From Deltaproteobacteria bacterium (GTDB taxonomy: Bacteria > Desulfobacterota > Dissulfuribacteria > Dissulfuribacterales > DYLC01): a stretch of 64,000 bases of DNA. Both the position numbers and the translations under genes were made by a program. The notes beneath the pieces are model-generated. The model saw only the letters and a program-made list of their open reading frames with translations, did no database searches and was not told the origin of the DNA. Positions 17,433 through 28,343 of this stretch are shown here, piece after piece; within the stretch, counting starts at the first letter, position 1, and each line of letters opens with the position of its first letter. The DNA lies in NCBI GenBank assembly GCA_028695735.1, contig JAQVIJ010000001.1, positions 237,081 through 301,080 of the forward strand, read 5' to 3'.

Positions 17433-18623
17433 TTAATGGGACTCGGACACATGGCCTCTGAAGAACTTTTCTCCAATCAAGAAGGCCATTGCGCATAAGC
17501 TAAGACCACTCAATGTAACCATGACCTCATGCAGAGAAGGAGAGTATGAGAAATAATGAGGAATACCAACCAGATCCCCTAACTCATGGAAGTGAGGGAC
17601 TATCTGGCCTACGACTACTAAGTCGTAGCGCATTACAAAGATACCGGTCATGCAAAGGGCGCCGGCTATAAACATGGCCTTCATATCCTTGGCCTTTACC
17701 AGAGAGATGATGGCAAACGGCAGGAGCATGCCCAGCAGGACCTCGCCACCCCAGAAATTCAGGGCGTAGTCGCCGGTCAAAATCGCCTTCATCGCCTCGA
17801 ACTTTCCTGGAGGTTCCCCAGCCACGCCCGAAAGCACCTTCCATGTGGTAAAGAACATTATGATGACCATCAACAGTGCGCCGAGCTTGCCAGTGGCGGA
17901 CAGGGCATTCTTCATGGAATCACTCATCTGCCAGCCGTTGGCCTTATAGGCAAGCCATGTAAAGAACAAAATGGCAGCACAACCGGACATCATGGCGGAG
18001 GTTATGAAATAAATGGGCATATATGGGCCGTGCCAGAATTCCCTTGCACCGAGAAGGCCAAAAACCGCACCGAGATTGCTGTGCGCCGCCACACCGGCTA
18101 CAACCCCCATCAGACCAAACATGGCAGCCTGTTTGTGCCTGCCGACCTGCAACAAGGCGAACTCAATGAGCATGAAGAAGAGATATGCGCCGTACAGGGT
18201 GCCCATCCACCAGATATTAGATGTGAGATTCGGGGTCAGCACATTGTAGATAGCCATACGCCAAGGGCTTTCGATCTCAAAGGCTATCACCATAAAACCG
18301 CTTATAATGGTAGCGATGGCCAGGAAGACAGAGCGTTTTGCGATGGGCATGAAGGTTTCATTGCCAAAGACGTGACCTATAGATGAAACAAGACACAAAC
18401 CGGTGGACGTAACGACGAAGAAGACATAAGTAGAGATAAGAAGGCCCCACGGCACTTCACGAGTAACTCCGTAGGTCTGTTCATGACCTGCGAAAAAGGC
18501 ATGAATACCAAAGGCCACCCCGACCGCAGTCAAAAAACCAAAAAATGCAATGGCTGCGTTGTAAGACTTGGACGCTGTGGAAACCAAACCACCTTCTAAT
18601 ACCCCTGTTTTTACCTCGGACAT
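17433..18623 (-). CDS. NrfD/PsrC-family polytopic membrane protein (quinone-interacting subunit)
   Basis: Multiple TM segments with NrfD-type pattern (GLLISTYVFFVVTSTGLCLVSSIGHVFG). Start MSEVKTG with RBS AAAGGAGG. Confidence 0.8.
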   Translation of the reverse strand: MSEVKTGVLEGGLVSTASKSYNAAIAFFGFLTAVGVAFGIHAFFAGHEQTYGVTREVPWGLLISTYVFFVVTSTGLCLVSSIGHVFGNETFMPIAKRSVFLAIATIISGFMVIAFEIESPWRMAIYNVLTPNLTSNIWWMGTLYGAYLFFMLIEFALLQVGRHKQAAMFGLMGVVAGVAAHSNLGAVFGLLGAREFWHGPYMPIYFITSAMMSGCAAILFFTWLAYKANGWQMSDSMKNALSATGKLGALLMVIIMFFTTWKVLSGVAGEPPGKFEAMKAILTGDYALNFWGGEVLLGMLLPFAIISLVKAKDMKAMFIAGALCMTGIFVMRYDLVVVGQIVPHFHELGDLVGIPHYFSYSPSLHEVMVTLSGLSLCAMAFLIGEKFFRGHVSESH

Positions 18624-18682
18624 AACAAACATCCTCCTTTAATAAATAGATAGAATAGACTTTAGACGGAAAAACGAACTAC

Positions 18683-18802
18683 TTAAATGTACTCACCCCA
18701 TTCCTTGGCTTTCTCCTTGAGAACGGGCTTGATCTTCAGGTCATAAAACGTATGAAGAGCAGTACAACTAATCCACAGGACGAAAAAGATTATACCTTTC
18801 AT
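18683..18802 (-). CDS. 39-aa single-TM small protein
   Basis: Reverse-strand reading MKGIIFFVLWISCTALHTFYDLKIKPVLKEKAKEWGEYI*, RBS GGAG seven bases upstream of ATG; immediately upstream of the NrfD-family gene. Below the ORF-track length cutoff. Confidence 0.6.
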   Translation of the reverse strand: MKGIIFFVLWISCTALHTFYDLKIKPVLKEKAKEWGEYI

Positions 18803-19599
18803 TTTTAACTCCTTTGATCACCAGTAGCGGCTGGTTCGAAGGTACACAACAAACAACATGTCATTTTTTATGGCCGGCAAGAAACTTTATGAATCCATTG
18901 GAAGTCCCTCCCTTATATGACGAGATATTTTTCATGATTTTGAAAATAAATATGGAAATTGAAATTGTCAAGAAAAAAATAACATCCATACTCTCCAAAA
19001 GATACATTTTTAGATTTTACACAGAAGCAGCTACTAAAATGGCGCAAAATATGCCTAATAATAATGCCTGTTATCAGGACAACTGGGGCCCGTATTAGAC
19101 AAAACATACAAACGGGAAGTAGGCTCATCTAATGACATTTTTGAACAAAAAATTAAAAGATAAGGCTAACTTATTGTAATTAAAGCAAATAATTACAAAA
19201 TGGCCGCACATTGTTACAATTTGAAACTCATTAAAACGAGAACAAAACCATAAATCATAACGCAACACGTTTTACGCCATGCTCATCACACAGATGGGCT
19301 AATTTTAAGCCCATGTCTTTTTATATTGTCTGTCTTATTTTATTGAGAAGATAGGACATTACGGCGTAGGCAAAATACAACTATCAGGTTTAATTGACAT
19401 AATTAAAATAAACCGACTAAAATTGCAAAATTGGCACGTTGCTTGCTTTGAGTAAATGCGTATAAACGGAAATATTGCCTCGGACAGCAACATCCGTTTC
19501 AATACAGGACGAAAACATATGAGGACAGGTGGCGGCCTGTCCTCACCTTCTTCTTCAGTTTTTTCAAAGACATCTCGAAGTCAGGCTGTATTCCACAGG

Positions 19600-20433
19600 C
19601 TATACAATTGGTGTGGCATTTTGCGTGTCGTTATTCGGCTTCTTCAGGCGCGGCATAAAGGTATCGGCCATCCAGACCAGCAATATCCCCAGTTCATAAA
19701 GCAGGATGAGTGGCACTGCCATCAATATCTGGTTCACCACGTCAGGCGTAGGCGTCAGAATTGCAGCCACTATAAAGGCTATTAGGATTGCATAGCGCCG
19801 CCATTTTCTCAGCCATTCAGCCCGAACAATACCCATCATCCCCAAAAACAGCATGAAAACAGGCAATTCAAAGGCCAGGCCAAATGCCAGGAGCAGGTGT
19901 ATGGCAAATGACAGGTATTCCGTGATGTTTGGCATGAGCCTCAGGCCTGCACCACTGTAGCCGGCAAAAAATCCAAAGGCCGCCGGAAACACCACAAAAT
20001 ACCCGAACACTCCGCCCCCGATGAAACACAGGCTGGAAATAAATGCCAGCGGAAGGACGATACGTTTTTCGTGGCTGTAAAGGCCGGGGGCTATAAACGC
20101 CCATATTTCGTAAAGGATTACCGGAGAGGACAGAAATATGCCGCATACGAAGGCAAGTTTCAGGTATGCAAAAAAACCTTCTGAATATGCCACGAAGATA
20201 ATGTCCGAACCCGTTGGCAGGACCTGTTTCAAAGGCCTTGCAACCGCATCGAATATGGGGTCGATGAAATAATAGGCCACTCCGAATCCCACAGCCAGTG
20301 CAAGAATGGAGTGTATGAGCCTTCGCCGTAATTCTACAAGATGTTCGTTTAGGGGCAAACCCTGCCCTTCTTCGTTTGAATCCAAAGGCCCTTCACTGTT
20401 AGACTCACTGGGCGACGGCTGTTCAAAAGTCAT
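19600..20433 (-). CDS. tatC: Sec-independent protein translocase TatC
   Basis: LPLNEHLVELRRRLIHSILALAVGF and FELPVFMLFLGMMGIV motifs; six-TM pattern. Confidence 0.95.
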   Translation of the reverse strand: MTFEQPSPSESNSEGPLDSNEEGQGLPLNEHLVELRRRLIHSILALAVGFGVAYYFIDPIFDAVARPLKQVLPTGSDIIFVAYSEGFFAYLKLAFVCGIFLSSPVILYEIWAFIAPGLYSHEKRIVLPLAFISSLCFIGGGVFGYFVVFPAAFGFFAGYSGAGLRLMPNITEYLSFAIHLLLAFGLAFELPVFMLFLGMMGIVRAEWLRKWRRYAILIAFIVAAILTPTPDVVNQILMAVPLILLYELGILLVWMADTFMPRLKKPNNDTQNATPIV

Positions 20434-21541
20434 AAAGCCACTGTTCCCTGCTCAGAATACGAGCCCCGACCTCCTGCACCACGGCCATATTCTCCAGGCG
20501 GACCCCCCCCTCTTCCGGAAGATAGATACCGGGCTCCACGGTCACCACCATGCCAGCTCGCAGGTGTTTCAAATTCCTTGGAGAAAGCGAGGGCCGCTCA
20601 TGCACGGCCAGACCCACGCCATGGCCAAGGGAATGGACAAAATATCTGCCGTAACCTGCCTTTTCTATCACTTGTCTTGCCATCCCGTCGGCCTTTTTGG
20701 CCGTAATGCCTGAAGTTATGCCGGCCTGGGCAGCTATCTGCGCCTGCCGCGTAACCCTGTATATCTCACGCAACAGGGGCTTGGGTTCCCCCAGGAAAAT
20801 GGTTCGCGTCATATCGGAACAATAACCGTTCACCTTGGCGCCCATATCCACTATGACAGCATCGCCTTCCATCAACACCCTTTCCGTGGGCTGTGCATGA
20901 GGCAGGGCTGCATTGGGCCCGGAGGCCACTATGGGATTGAATGAAGGACCGTCACCATATCTCCAGAGACCGGCGATGATCCTGGCAGCTATCTCTTTTT
21001 CGGTCACGCCGGGCCGCACAACTGCATGAATCTCTTCAAAAACACGCTCCATGACGCGCACAGACCGCTCAATGGCGCATATCTCTTCCTCAGACTTGAT
21101 GCTGCGCATGGCCTCGACACGGCCACCAAATTCCACAAAAGATATTCCGGGCAATGCCTTACGCATGGCATTCATGCGTTCACAGGTAGTGTATTCAGGC
21201 TCATAGGCAATGCCTTTGACGCCGTTTGTGGCCACGAGTTCAGGCAGAATCTGCATCAGGCCCTTTTTATATACAATCACCTCGAAGTCCCTGGCCTGTT
21301 CTCTGGCCTGCGTCTCATAGCGGCCATCGGTCAACAAGAACAATCTATTCCCCAATATAAACAACGCCCCGGAAGATTCGGTAAGGTCAGGGTCTTCTGC
21401 AGTAAACCCGCTGAGATATCTGCGATTTTCCGGAGAAAACACCAGAAAACCGGCCTTGCCCAATGCGCGAAGCTGCAATCGTATGCGTGTCAGACGATGT
21501 AAAAACGGACCTTTGTTTTCAGCACGCTCCGCATTACTCAT
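20423..21541 (-). CDS. M24 family Xaa-Pro aminopeptidase
   Basis: VDMGAKVNGYCSDMTRT, HSLGHGVGLAVHE, VVTVEPGIYLP motifs. Start MSNAERAENK at 21541 preferred to the upstream extension through a repeat. Confidence 0.9.
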   Translation of the reverse strand: MSNAERAENKGPFLHRLTRIRLQLRALGKAGFLVFSPENRRYLSGFTAEDPDLTESSGALFILGNRLFLLTDGRYETQAREQARDFEVIVYKKGLMQILPELVATNGVKGIAYEPEYTTCERMNAMRKALPGISFVEFGGRVEAMRSIKSEEEICAIERSVRVMERVFEEIHAVVRPGVTEKEIAARIIAGLWRYGDGPSFNPIVASGPNAALPHAQPTERVLMEGDAVIVDMGAKVNGYCSDMTRTIFLGEPKPLLREIYRVTRQAQIAAQAGITSGITAKKADGMARQVIEKAGYGRYFVHSLGHGVGLAVHERPSLSPRNLKHLRAGMVVTVEPGIYLPEEGGVRLENMAVVQEVGARILSREQWLYDF

Positions 21542-21568
21542 AATATATCTCCTTGCACAGATTTCTTG

Positions 21569-21597
21569 CCCTGTCTGCGTGCAACGCACAGGCAGGC
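21569..21597. repeat. Small palindromic dispersed repeat (copy 1)
   Basis: cctgtctgcgtgcaacgcacaggcaggc, also found in the elements at 24130-24294 and 48491-48636 and (2 mismatches) inside cbiD. Confidence 0.8.
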
Positions 21598-21661
21598 CGG
21601 CTCGGGCGAAAGATGCCTCACAGGAGGAGAATTTCGTTTGTGCAGACACAAGGGCCTGCCC

Positions 21662-24106
21662 CTACTGCCCCGTCTGACCGTTCTCAGGCTGTTTCTCACC
21701 TTTTTCACTCCCGAATGCCTTGGCCGCCTGGGCCAGTTCCTCCAATCGGGCATCTACTCGAGCAAACACAGACCCCTCTGTCCAGCGGCCATCCTCCTCC
21801 AATCTGCCTGCCGGCAGACCGGTCAGCAGCAGCAACCCCTCTTCCACGGTGGAAATAGGCCAGATATAAAACTTTCCGTCCCTGACAGCATTTACCACGC
21901 GCTGCTTCAGCATCAGGTCCTTTACATTCGCCTCAGGTATCAACACCCCCTGTGTTCCGGTCAAACCACGCTGATTGCACAGGTCGAAGAAGCCCTCTAT
22001 CTTCTGGTTTACTCCGCCGATGGGCAACATCTCGCCCTTCTGGCTCACCGCTCCGGTCACGGCCTTCCCCTGATCCACAGGCGCATCGGCCAGGGCGGAC
22101 AACAATGCAAAAAGCTCCGCTCCTGATGCCGAATCGCCGTCCACCATGCCATAGTTCTGCTCGAAACAGAGGGTGGCCGAAAGTGTAAGCGGTCTTTTAC
22201 GTGCAAATCGGGAACGCAGATACCCCGCCAGGATTATGACCCCCTTGGTGTGTATATTCCCGCTCAGGGATGCCTCCCGTTCGATATTCACCACTCCGTC
22301 CTTGCCGAGGGCGATATTGGCCGTAATGCGGGACGGCTTGCCGAATGTGTAATCACCAAGGTCATAGACCGCCAGGCCGTTCACCTGACCGGTCACGCTG
22401 CCGGTAGTCTGCACCTTCAAGACATCTTTTATCAGCAACTCCTGAATGCGGTCCTCCACCAGACAGGACCTGCGAATCTTTTCATCTATGGCCTGCTGGA
22501 CATGAATATCCGATACCTGGGCGGCATCGGCCTGTCGCGCCCAGAAATCCGCCTCTCGCAGGAGATCCGCCAACTCCAGTGTCTTTAGGGTCAGCTTTTC
22601 CTGGGAGCCGGCCAGTTCCAGCCCATACTCTATCAGACGGGCGACGGCCGTGTTGTGAAGCGGCAAAAAAACATCTCCCCCGGCTATGCCGCACAGGACC
22701 CCGAGAAAATCTTCCAGATTCTCTGTTGTCAGCGGCATATCCGTTTCCATATGCGCCTTCACCTTGAAAAGACTACGGAAATCCTCATCGTAGTTATACA
22801 GAAGCTGATAGAGATACGGATCTCCAACGAGTACTATCTTTACCTTCAGGGGAATGGAGCCCGGCTTGAGCGTCTTGGTGGTAAACAGACCATACTGCTC
22901 TCCTGGGTCTTCAATCTCCAGTTTTTTGTCACGCAAGGCCCTTTTCAGCGCCTCATAGGAAAAGGGCCACTTGAGCAGGTCTATGGCCTTGAGGATAAGG
23001 AATCCACCGTTTGCCCTGTGCAAGGCGCCCGCCTTGATCATGGTGAAATCCGTAAAAAGGGCACCCATCTGCGCCCGTTTTTCCGCGGCTCCAAACAGAT
23101 TTGGATAACTCGGGTTGCTCTCTATGATCACCGGCGCACCACGAGTGGCCTCATTATCCACTATGACATTGACCTCATACTGCATGAAGGACGGCGCCAT
23201 ACCGGGAAACGGGAACGGCGTATGCACCGCCGCCTTCGGCCTGAAATCATCCATGTTCTTGATTACGTCCTCCCTGCAATCCGCCAAATAACCCGCAAGC
23301 ACCTCATGCTCGCCATATTTCTTCACCAAATCGGCCATCACCCCGTCACAGGTCTGCCCCACCAGCTCCCTATCCAGGTCCCTGAGTCTCTCACTGACAC
23401 CCTGCTCCAGTTGGTGAACCTTGCGCATGGCCGCACCCATCTCCTTATGCAATTCCTGCGAGATGTCCTTGAGTCTTTTCTGTTCCTCCTCCGAGAGCTT
23501 GGCGATATCCTCAGGGGTCATAAAACTGCCGTCAGGGTTGTTGGGAATAACCATCATGCCAGACTGATCGGCCTGAAGGCTGAAGCCTTTTTCAGCGACC
23601 TTTTGCTCCAATTCCTCGAATATCCGGTTCCTGTCCTGATTGAAACCGCGTATGACATCTTCTTTTCTCGTGAGATAGGTCTCGCCCTCGAACACCTTTG
23701 GTATGTGCAACCGCAGATTTTCAAGGAAATCGGCCATTTCTTTTTTGAAAACCCTTCCCATACCCTTGGGCAAACGCACTGCAAGAGGGGCGTCCGGATC
23801 CTTGAAATTATAGACATAACACCAGTCATACTGCTTCTGGCCGTTGCCTTTGGCCACATTCTCCACATATTTTATGGCCATATCCAGCAGCCCTGTCTCC
23901 TTCGGCCCGGCTATGTAGATATTAAAATCAGAGTGATTCACGCCCAGGCCGAACTGCAATGCACGGCCAGCCCGTTTCTGCGGCAAGACAGGCATGTCCT
24001 TGCGCGGCCACTCCTGAAGGATTTCAAAGCCCAGTGTGCCGGGATCGATCCTCCGACACAATTCTTCGGGCGACAATGCCCTTGGTATATCCTGTTGTGA
24101 TGACAT
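21662..24106 (-). CDS. Lon-like ATP-dependent protease
   Basis: C-terminal Lon proteolytic signature MVDGDSASGAELFALLSALADAPVDQGKAVTGAVSQKGEMLPIGGVNQKIEGFF; N-terminal AAA-type region. Confidence 0.9.
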   Translation of the reverse strand: MSSQQDIPRALSPEELCRRIDPGTLGFEILQEWPRKDMPVLPQKRAGRALQFGLGVNHSDFNIYIAGPKETGLLDMAIKYVENVAKGNGQKQYDWCYVYNFKDPDAPLAVRLPKGMGRVFKKEMADFLENLRLHIPKVFEGETYLTRKEDVIRGFNQDRNRIFEELEQKVAEKGFSLQADQSGMMVIPNNPDGSFMTPEDIAKLSEEEQKRLKDISQELHKEMGAAMRKVHQLEQGVSERLRDLDRELVGQTCDGVMADLVKKYGEHEVLAGYLADCREDVIKNMDDFRPKAAVHTPFPFPGMAPSFMQYEVNVIVDNEATRGAPVIIESNPSYPNLFGAAEKRAQMGALFTDFTMIKAGALHRANGGFLILKAIDLLKWPFSYEALKRALRDKKLEIEDPGEQYGLFTTKTLKPGSIPLKVKIVLVGDPYLYQLLYNYDEDFRSLFKVKAHMETDMPLTTENLEDFLGVLCGIAGGDVFLPLHNTAVARLIEYGLELAGSQEKLTLKTLELADLLREADFWARQADAAQVSDIHVQQAIDEKIRRSCLVEDRIQELLIKDVLKVQTTGSVTGQVNGLAVYDLGDYTFGKPSRITANIALGKDGVVNIEREASLSGNIHTKGVIILAGYLRSRFARKRPLTLSATLCFEQNYGMVDGDSASGAELFALLSALADAPVDQGKAVTGAVSQKGEMLPIGGVNQKIEGFFDLCNQRGLTGTQGVLIPEANVKDLMLKQRVVNAVRDGKFYIWPISTVEEGLLLLTGLPAGRLEEDGRWTEGSVFARVDARLEELAQAAKAFGSEKGEKQPENGQTGQ

Positions 24107-24129
24107 TTCGTTACTCCTTTAGAAAGCAT

Positions 24130-24294
24130 TGAAAAATTGCCCTTTCGCTCACAACTGCGTTGCTCGTCGGCGAAAAATGCTCACATACCTGTCTGCGTGC
24201 CTGTCTGCGTGCAACGCACAGGCAGGCAGGGGGTATGCTCCGCTTTTTCGCCTTTCATCGCGCCTTGTTCTCGAACGAAAATTCTAATTTTTCA
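24130..24294. repeat. Dispersed MITE/REP-like palindromic element with nested small palindrome (copy A)
   Basis: tgaaaaattgccctttcgc...gaacgaaaattctaatttttca, with internal ggcgaaaaatgc/gctttttcgcc arms; highly similar to 48491-48636. Confidence 0.85.
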
Positions 24295-25299
24295 TCATTC
24301 CTTTAGTTTTCCAAGATGACGATACGCCTGCTCGGTCGCCATTCTACCCCTTGGCGTGCGATGCAGATAACCTCTCAGAATCAAAAAAGGCTCATGGACC
24401 TCCTCGATGGAACCCTTTTCCTCTCCAACCGCGGTGGCTATGGTTTCCAGCCCCACAGGGCCGCCGCCGAAACGATCTATAATAACCTCCAGAATCAGAC
24501 GATCCATGCGGTTCAGCCCCTCCTTGTCAACATCAAGAATAGTCAAGGTGGTTTCGGCGACATTTCGAGTGATGACGCCGTTTCCTCGTATCTGAGCGAA
24601 ATCACGCACCCGGCGCAGCAGGCGGTTGGCTATGCGTGGAGTGCCGCGAGAACGCCGGGCTATCTCCATAGCCCCGTCAGACTCGATCTGAATGCGGGAA
24701 ATGGCTGCGGAACGCATGATGATCTCACATAGCTCCTCGTCAGAGTAGAACTCCACACGCATGGAAACCCCGAAACGGTCCCGCAGGGGAGGGGTCAGCA
24801 AACCGGCCCTGGTGGTCGCTCCCACCAGCGTGAATCGAGGCAGGTCTATCTTGATGGTCCGGGCGCTCGGACCCTGACCTATGACCAGATCCAGCTGAAA
24901 ATCCTCCATGGCCGGATACAGTATCTCCTCAACCGTTGGAGACAGCCTGTGTATCTCATCTATAAAAAGCACCTCGCCTGGGCCAAGATTGGTCAAAATA
25001 GCGGCCAGATCCCCTGCCTTCTCGATAACAGGACCGGAGGTGGAACGAAAACCCACTCCCATCTCCTGCGCTATGATGTTTGCCAGGGTGGTCTTCCCAA
25101 GGCCGGGATGGCCATGCAGCAGGACATGGTCGAGGCTTTCCCCTCGCGCCTTCGCTGCCTGAATAAAAATGGCGAGATTGTCTTTGAGCGGCTTCTGCCC
25201 CACATATTCGGACAGCCTTCGCGGACGCAGCCCGGGCTCTGCCACCCGGTCATCGTCCAACAGACGGGCATCAAGTGAGGATGGTGTGCATTCTTCCAT
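24295..25299 (-). CDS. ruvB: Holliday junction DNA helicase RuvB
   Basis: [48 protein letters not shown]. Confidence 0.97.
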   Translation of the reverse strand: MEECTPSSLDARLLDDDRVAEPGLRPRRLSEYVGQKPLKDNLAIFIQAAKARGESLDHVLLHGHPGLGKTTLANIIAQEMGVGFRSTSGPVIEKAGDLAAILTNLGPGEVLFIDEIHRLSPTVEEILYPAMEDFQLDLVIGQGPSARTIKIDLPRFTLVGATTRAGLLTPPLRDRFGVSMRVEFYSDEELCEIIMRSAAISRIQIESDGAMEIARRSRGTPRIANRLLRRVRDFAQIRGNGVITRNVAETTLTILDVDKEGLNRMDRLILEVIIDRFGGGPVGLETIATAVGEEKGSIEEVHEPFLILRGYLHRTPRGRMATEQAYRHLGKLKE

Positions 25300-25303
25300 G
25301 GCG

Positions 25304-25912
25304 TTATGACTTGTTCAGCGGAGACAGCAGGTTGAGCGCCTGTTTCAAAATCCCCTGAATATCCGCTGCTGCATTCAGGGACACCGCCTCCATGACAGCC
25401 CTCTCGGCGTCCACCTCGCGATAGCCCAAATTGACCAAAGCGGAAACCGCATCCCTGGCCGCAGCGCCGGTTGTCTGCGCCACAGGCATGACATGAACGG
25501 CATCGAGAAACCGCTTGATCTTGTCCCTGAGATCCAGGCAGATACGTGCGGCGGTCTTTTTCCCTATGCCATGAATGGACTGAAGGCGCTGGGTTTCATT
25601 GTTCGCTATATGCAAAAAGAGTTCACGGGGCGGCAGTATGGACAGGATGCTCAAGGCCATTTTGGGGCCGACACCGGAGACGGAGATGAGCATTCGAAAG
25701 GCGTCCCTCGCCTCTATCGTATCGAAACCATAAAGGGATATGCCGTCTTCTTTCCATGAAAGGTGTGTGAATATCACGGCTTCCTCGCCCATGGCCGGTA
25801 GTCTGGACAGACTGGAGACAGGCATCTGAAGCTCGTAGCCCACACCGTTCACATCCAGGGTCAAGCCCTGCTCCCAATATCTGTGCACCCGGCCCCTTAT
25901 GAAATCGAACAC
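25304..25912 (-). CDS. ruvA: Holliday junction DNA helicase RuvA
   Basis: [12 protein letters not shown]...GVGYELQMP...[12 protein letters not shown]...[19 protein letters not shown]. Confidence 0.96.
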   Translation of the reverse strand: MFDFIRGRVHRYWEQGLTLDVNGVGYELQMPVSSLSRLPAMGEEAVIFTHLSWKEDGISLYGFDTIEARDAFRMLISVSGVGPKMALSILSILPPRELFLHIANNETQRLQSIHGIGKKTAARICLDLRDKIKRFLDAVHVMPVAQTTGAAARDAVSALVNLGYREVDAERAVMEAVSLNAAADIQGILKQALNLLSPLNKS

Positions 25913-26421
25913 TCACACACCCCCGCGACATTTTCACATGCATTCAGCGGCCTGGAATTGGCATGACAGATGGCGACTGCCAGGGCGTCGGAGGCGTCCT
26001 GGGCCATAGGCTGCTGAGTACCCAGAATCAGCCTTACCATTTGCCTTACCTGCTGTTTTTCCGCCCTGCCATAACCCACCACGGCCTTCTTTACGGCAAT
26101 GGGCGTATATTCATAGACCTGCATGGCTCCGTGTACGGCGGCCAGCAGGGCGACCCCTCTTACATGGCTCAACACCAGGGCGGAACGCACATTCACGGAC
26201 TGGAACACGGTCTCCACCGCCGCATCCGTGGGATGCAGTCTCTGAATGATCTCCTGCAATGCCCCATAAAGCCGCTCCAGTCTTGCTGCGAGCGCTGCAT
26301 TCGAGGCAAGACGTATCACTCCAGTCTCCACACAGGACAGCCTGTTGCCCAGTACCCGCACCACTCCATATCCGGTGGCAAGGCTTCCGGGGTCTATGCC
26401 AAGAATGAGCCCGTTCTTCAA
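25897..26421 (-). CDS. ruvC: Crossover junction endodeoxyribonuclease RuvC
   Basis: LILGIDPGSLATGYGVV; AAVETVFQSVNVRSALVLSHVRGVAL; DASDALAVAICH. Confidence 0.96.
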   Translation of the reverse strand: MKNGLILGIDPGSLATGYGVVRVLGNRLSCVETGVIRLASNAALAARLERLYGALQEIIQRLHPTDAAVETVFQSVNVRSALVLSHVRGVALLAAVHGAMQVYEYTPIAVKKAVVGYGRAEKQQVRQMVRLILGTQQPMAQDASDALAVAICHANSRPLNACENVAGVCECSIS

Positions 26422-27174
26422 TCAGCCGCCCACCTTTTCCATGATAGCGTCAGGGATATCGAAATTGGCATAGACATTCTGAACATCGTCATTGTCCTCC
26501 AGGGCATCCATGAGCTTTACGATCTGTGCGGCAACATCTTCATCTTCAATTGTAACGGTTGTGGACGGCACCATGGTGACCTGAGCGGAAAGCATGGGAA
26601 TACCCTGTTTTTCAATGGCCTCCCGTACGGCCTCAAATGCCTCCACGGATGTATGCACCTCCCATTCTGTATCCGCATCCTGCATGTCGTCGGCTCCGGC
26701 GTTCAGTACCAATTCCATGAGGGTATCCTCGTCCACCCTGGATTTTTCAATGGTGATCAGCCCTTTCTTGGAAAACATCCATGCCACACTGTTGGGTTCA
26801 CCCAGGCTCCCCCCCCGTTTGGAAAAGATATGCCTTACATCGGCTACAGTCCTCTGACGATTATCGGTCATGGATTCCACCAGCACGGCTATGCCGCCAG
26901 GGCCGTAACCTTCATAGGTGATCTCTTCATAATTTGAGCCCTCCAGACCGCCTGAACCCTTTTTGATAGCCCTTTCGATGTTATCCTTCGGCATGTTCTC
27001 GGCCCTGGCCGCAGCCACTGCCGAACGCAATCGGGGATTGGCTGCCGGATCCCCTCCACCGAGCCGGGCCGCAACAATGATCTCCTTGATCAGCTTGGTG
27101 AATATCTTGCCACGCCTTGCGTCCTGCGCGCCCTTCTTGTGCTTGATAGTACTCCATTTTGAATGTCCTGACAT
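26422..27174 (-). CDS. YebC/PmpR family regulator
   Basis: [32 protein letters not shown] signature; start at internal ATG 27174. Confidence 0.97.
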   Translation of the reverse strand: MSGHSKWSTIKHKKGAQDARRGKIFTKLIKEIIVAARLGGGDPAANPRLRSAVAAARAENMPKDNIERAIKKGSGGLEGSNYEEITYEGYGPGGIAVLVESMTDNRQRTVADVRHIFSKRGGSLGEPNSVAWMFSKKGLITIEKSRVDEDTLMELVLNAGADDMQDADTEWEVHTSVEAFEAVREAIEKQGIPMLSAQVTMVPSTTVTIEDEDVAAQIVKLMDALEDNDDVQNVYANFDIPDAIMEKVGG

Positions 27175-27295
27175 GAAACAACCTCCATTTAAATAATATC
27201 TACGGGAAACCTTGAACAAACCCGACCCGTTTACATACTGAAAAAATCCGTTTCAACCGGAAATGGCTTATTGGGAAACCCAAGGTTCCCTACGG

Positions 27296-28252
27296 CTACT
27301 GCGAAAAAATATCGTACTTCTCCACCAATTTCACAGGATGATAGGATAATTTGGCCTGTCGCAGGCCGTCAACCCCCAAATCCTGCTCCCGATTGACATA
27401 TCTGTACCCAACCCCATCCCGGCGCAAAAACTCCCAATTTATGGCCTGATACAGCCCAGGCACACCGGCCACGGCCTTTTCCACATGAATGACCAGCGTA
27501 TCCGGATTCAGCGCCTCCGCCAGCGTCAGGGCGACAATCTCTCCATTCATGCGAATAACACCGCCTTTCAGGCCAAGAACATGAAAAAAGGCCAACATGC
27601 GGGAGACAGCGCATTCTTCACTGGAAAGGCTTAAGTCCTTTTCACATTCCTTTTCATTGCACCATCTGTCTGCAAATACCTGGCACTCTTGAATGAGTTC
27701 GTTACGGGTATGACTTCCAAGGGAGATATATTCATATTCATAGGTCTTGATAAAGGCATTGAGATGGTGTTTTTTCTTATGGTAGCGCCTGCCGCTCAAT
27801 GCAATCAAGTCCTGAATCTCGTATAAATAATCGAAATCATCCCGATCAGGCCGGACAGCCAATCCAAATGCGTCCGCCTCTTGTTGAATCGTTTCAGCCA
27901 GGTCTTTGCAGCACCTCTCAATCACCAGAAAAGGCTGCGACACCTCCGTTGAATCCCTCAGAAAATCCCTACAGCCCAGCACGGCGGCCAAGGGGTCCCC
28001 TGTCCACAGCGGTTGCAAAAAACTAATGGCATTTCCCCTCCCCTTGCGGATTATCAATGCATCGTTCAGACGCGACAGCCTGTAATCATAGGTTTTTGTC
28101 CATGCAAAGAGGTTGGTGAAGGTATATTCGGAACAGACAGGCGGAAATACGACGGCTCGAGAAGCAAACATCACTCGATGCCTCAGGCCGATGGGCTCGA
28201 AATCCGGAAATGCCGGCACAGCATCGAAAGATACCGGCGTATCGTCATTCAT
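27296..28252 (-). CDS. DUF2156 (LPG synthetase C-terminal-like) domain protein
   Basis: SEYTFTNLFAWTKTYDYRLSRLNDALIIRKG; DFDYLYEIQDLIALSGRRYHKKKHHLNAFIKTYEYEY. Confidence 0.8.
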   Translation of the reverse strand: MNDDTPVSFDAVPAFPDFEPIGLRHRVMFASRAVVFPPVCSEYTFTNLFAWTKTYDYRLSRLNDALIIRKGRGNAISFLQPLWTGDPLAAVLGCRDFLRDSTEVSQPFLVIERCCKDLAETIQQEADAFGLAVRPDRDDFDYLYEIQDLIALSGRRYHKKKHHLNAFIKTYEYEYISLGSHTRNELIQECQVFADRWCNEKECEKDLSLSSEECAVSRMLAFFHVLGLKGGVIRMNGEIVALTLAEALNPDTLVIHVEKAVAGVPGLYQAINWEFLRRDGVGYRYVNREQDLGVDGLRQAKLSYHPVKLVEKYDIFSQ

Positions 28253-28343
28253 TCGGCCACCCTCGTGATTCTTGCCGTAACAGGACGAACAACCAGGTTC
28301 GCCACTACTGGAGTAACGTCACATATTCGCCTGTCCCAGTTAT

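Noticed and set aside
22655-24100. 481-aa plus-strand ORF
   Set aside because: Antisense to a well-supported Lon-like protease; sequence is low in recognisable motifs and typical of codon-bias shadow ORFs.
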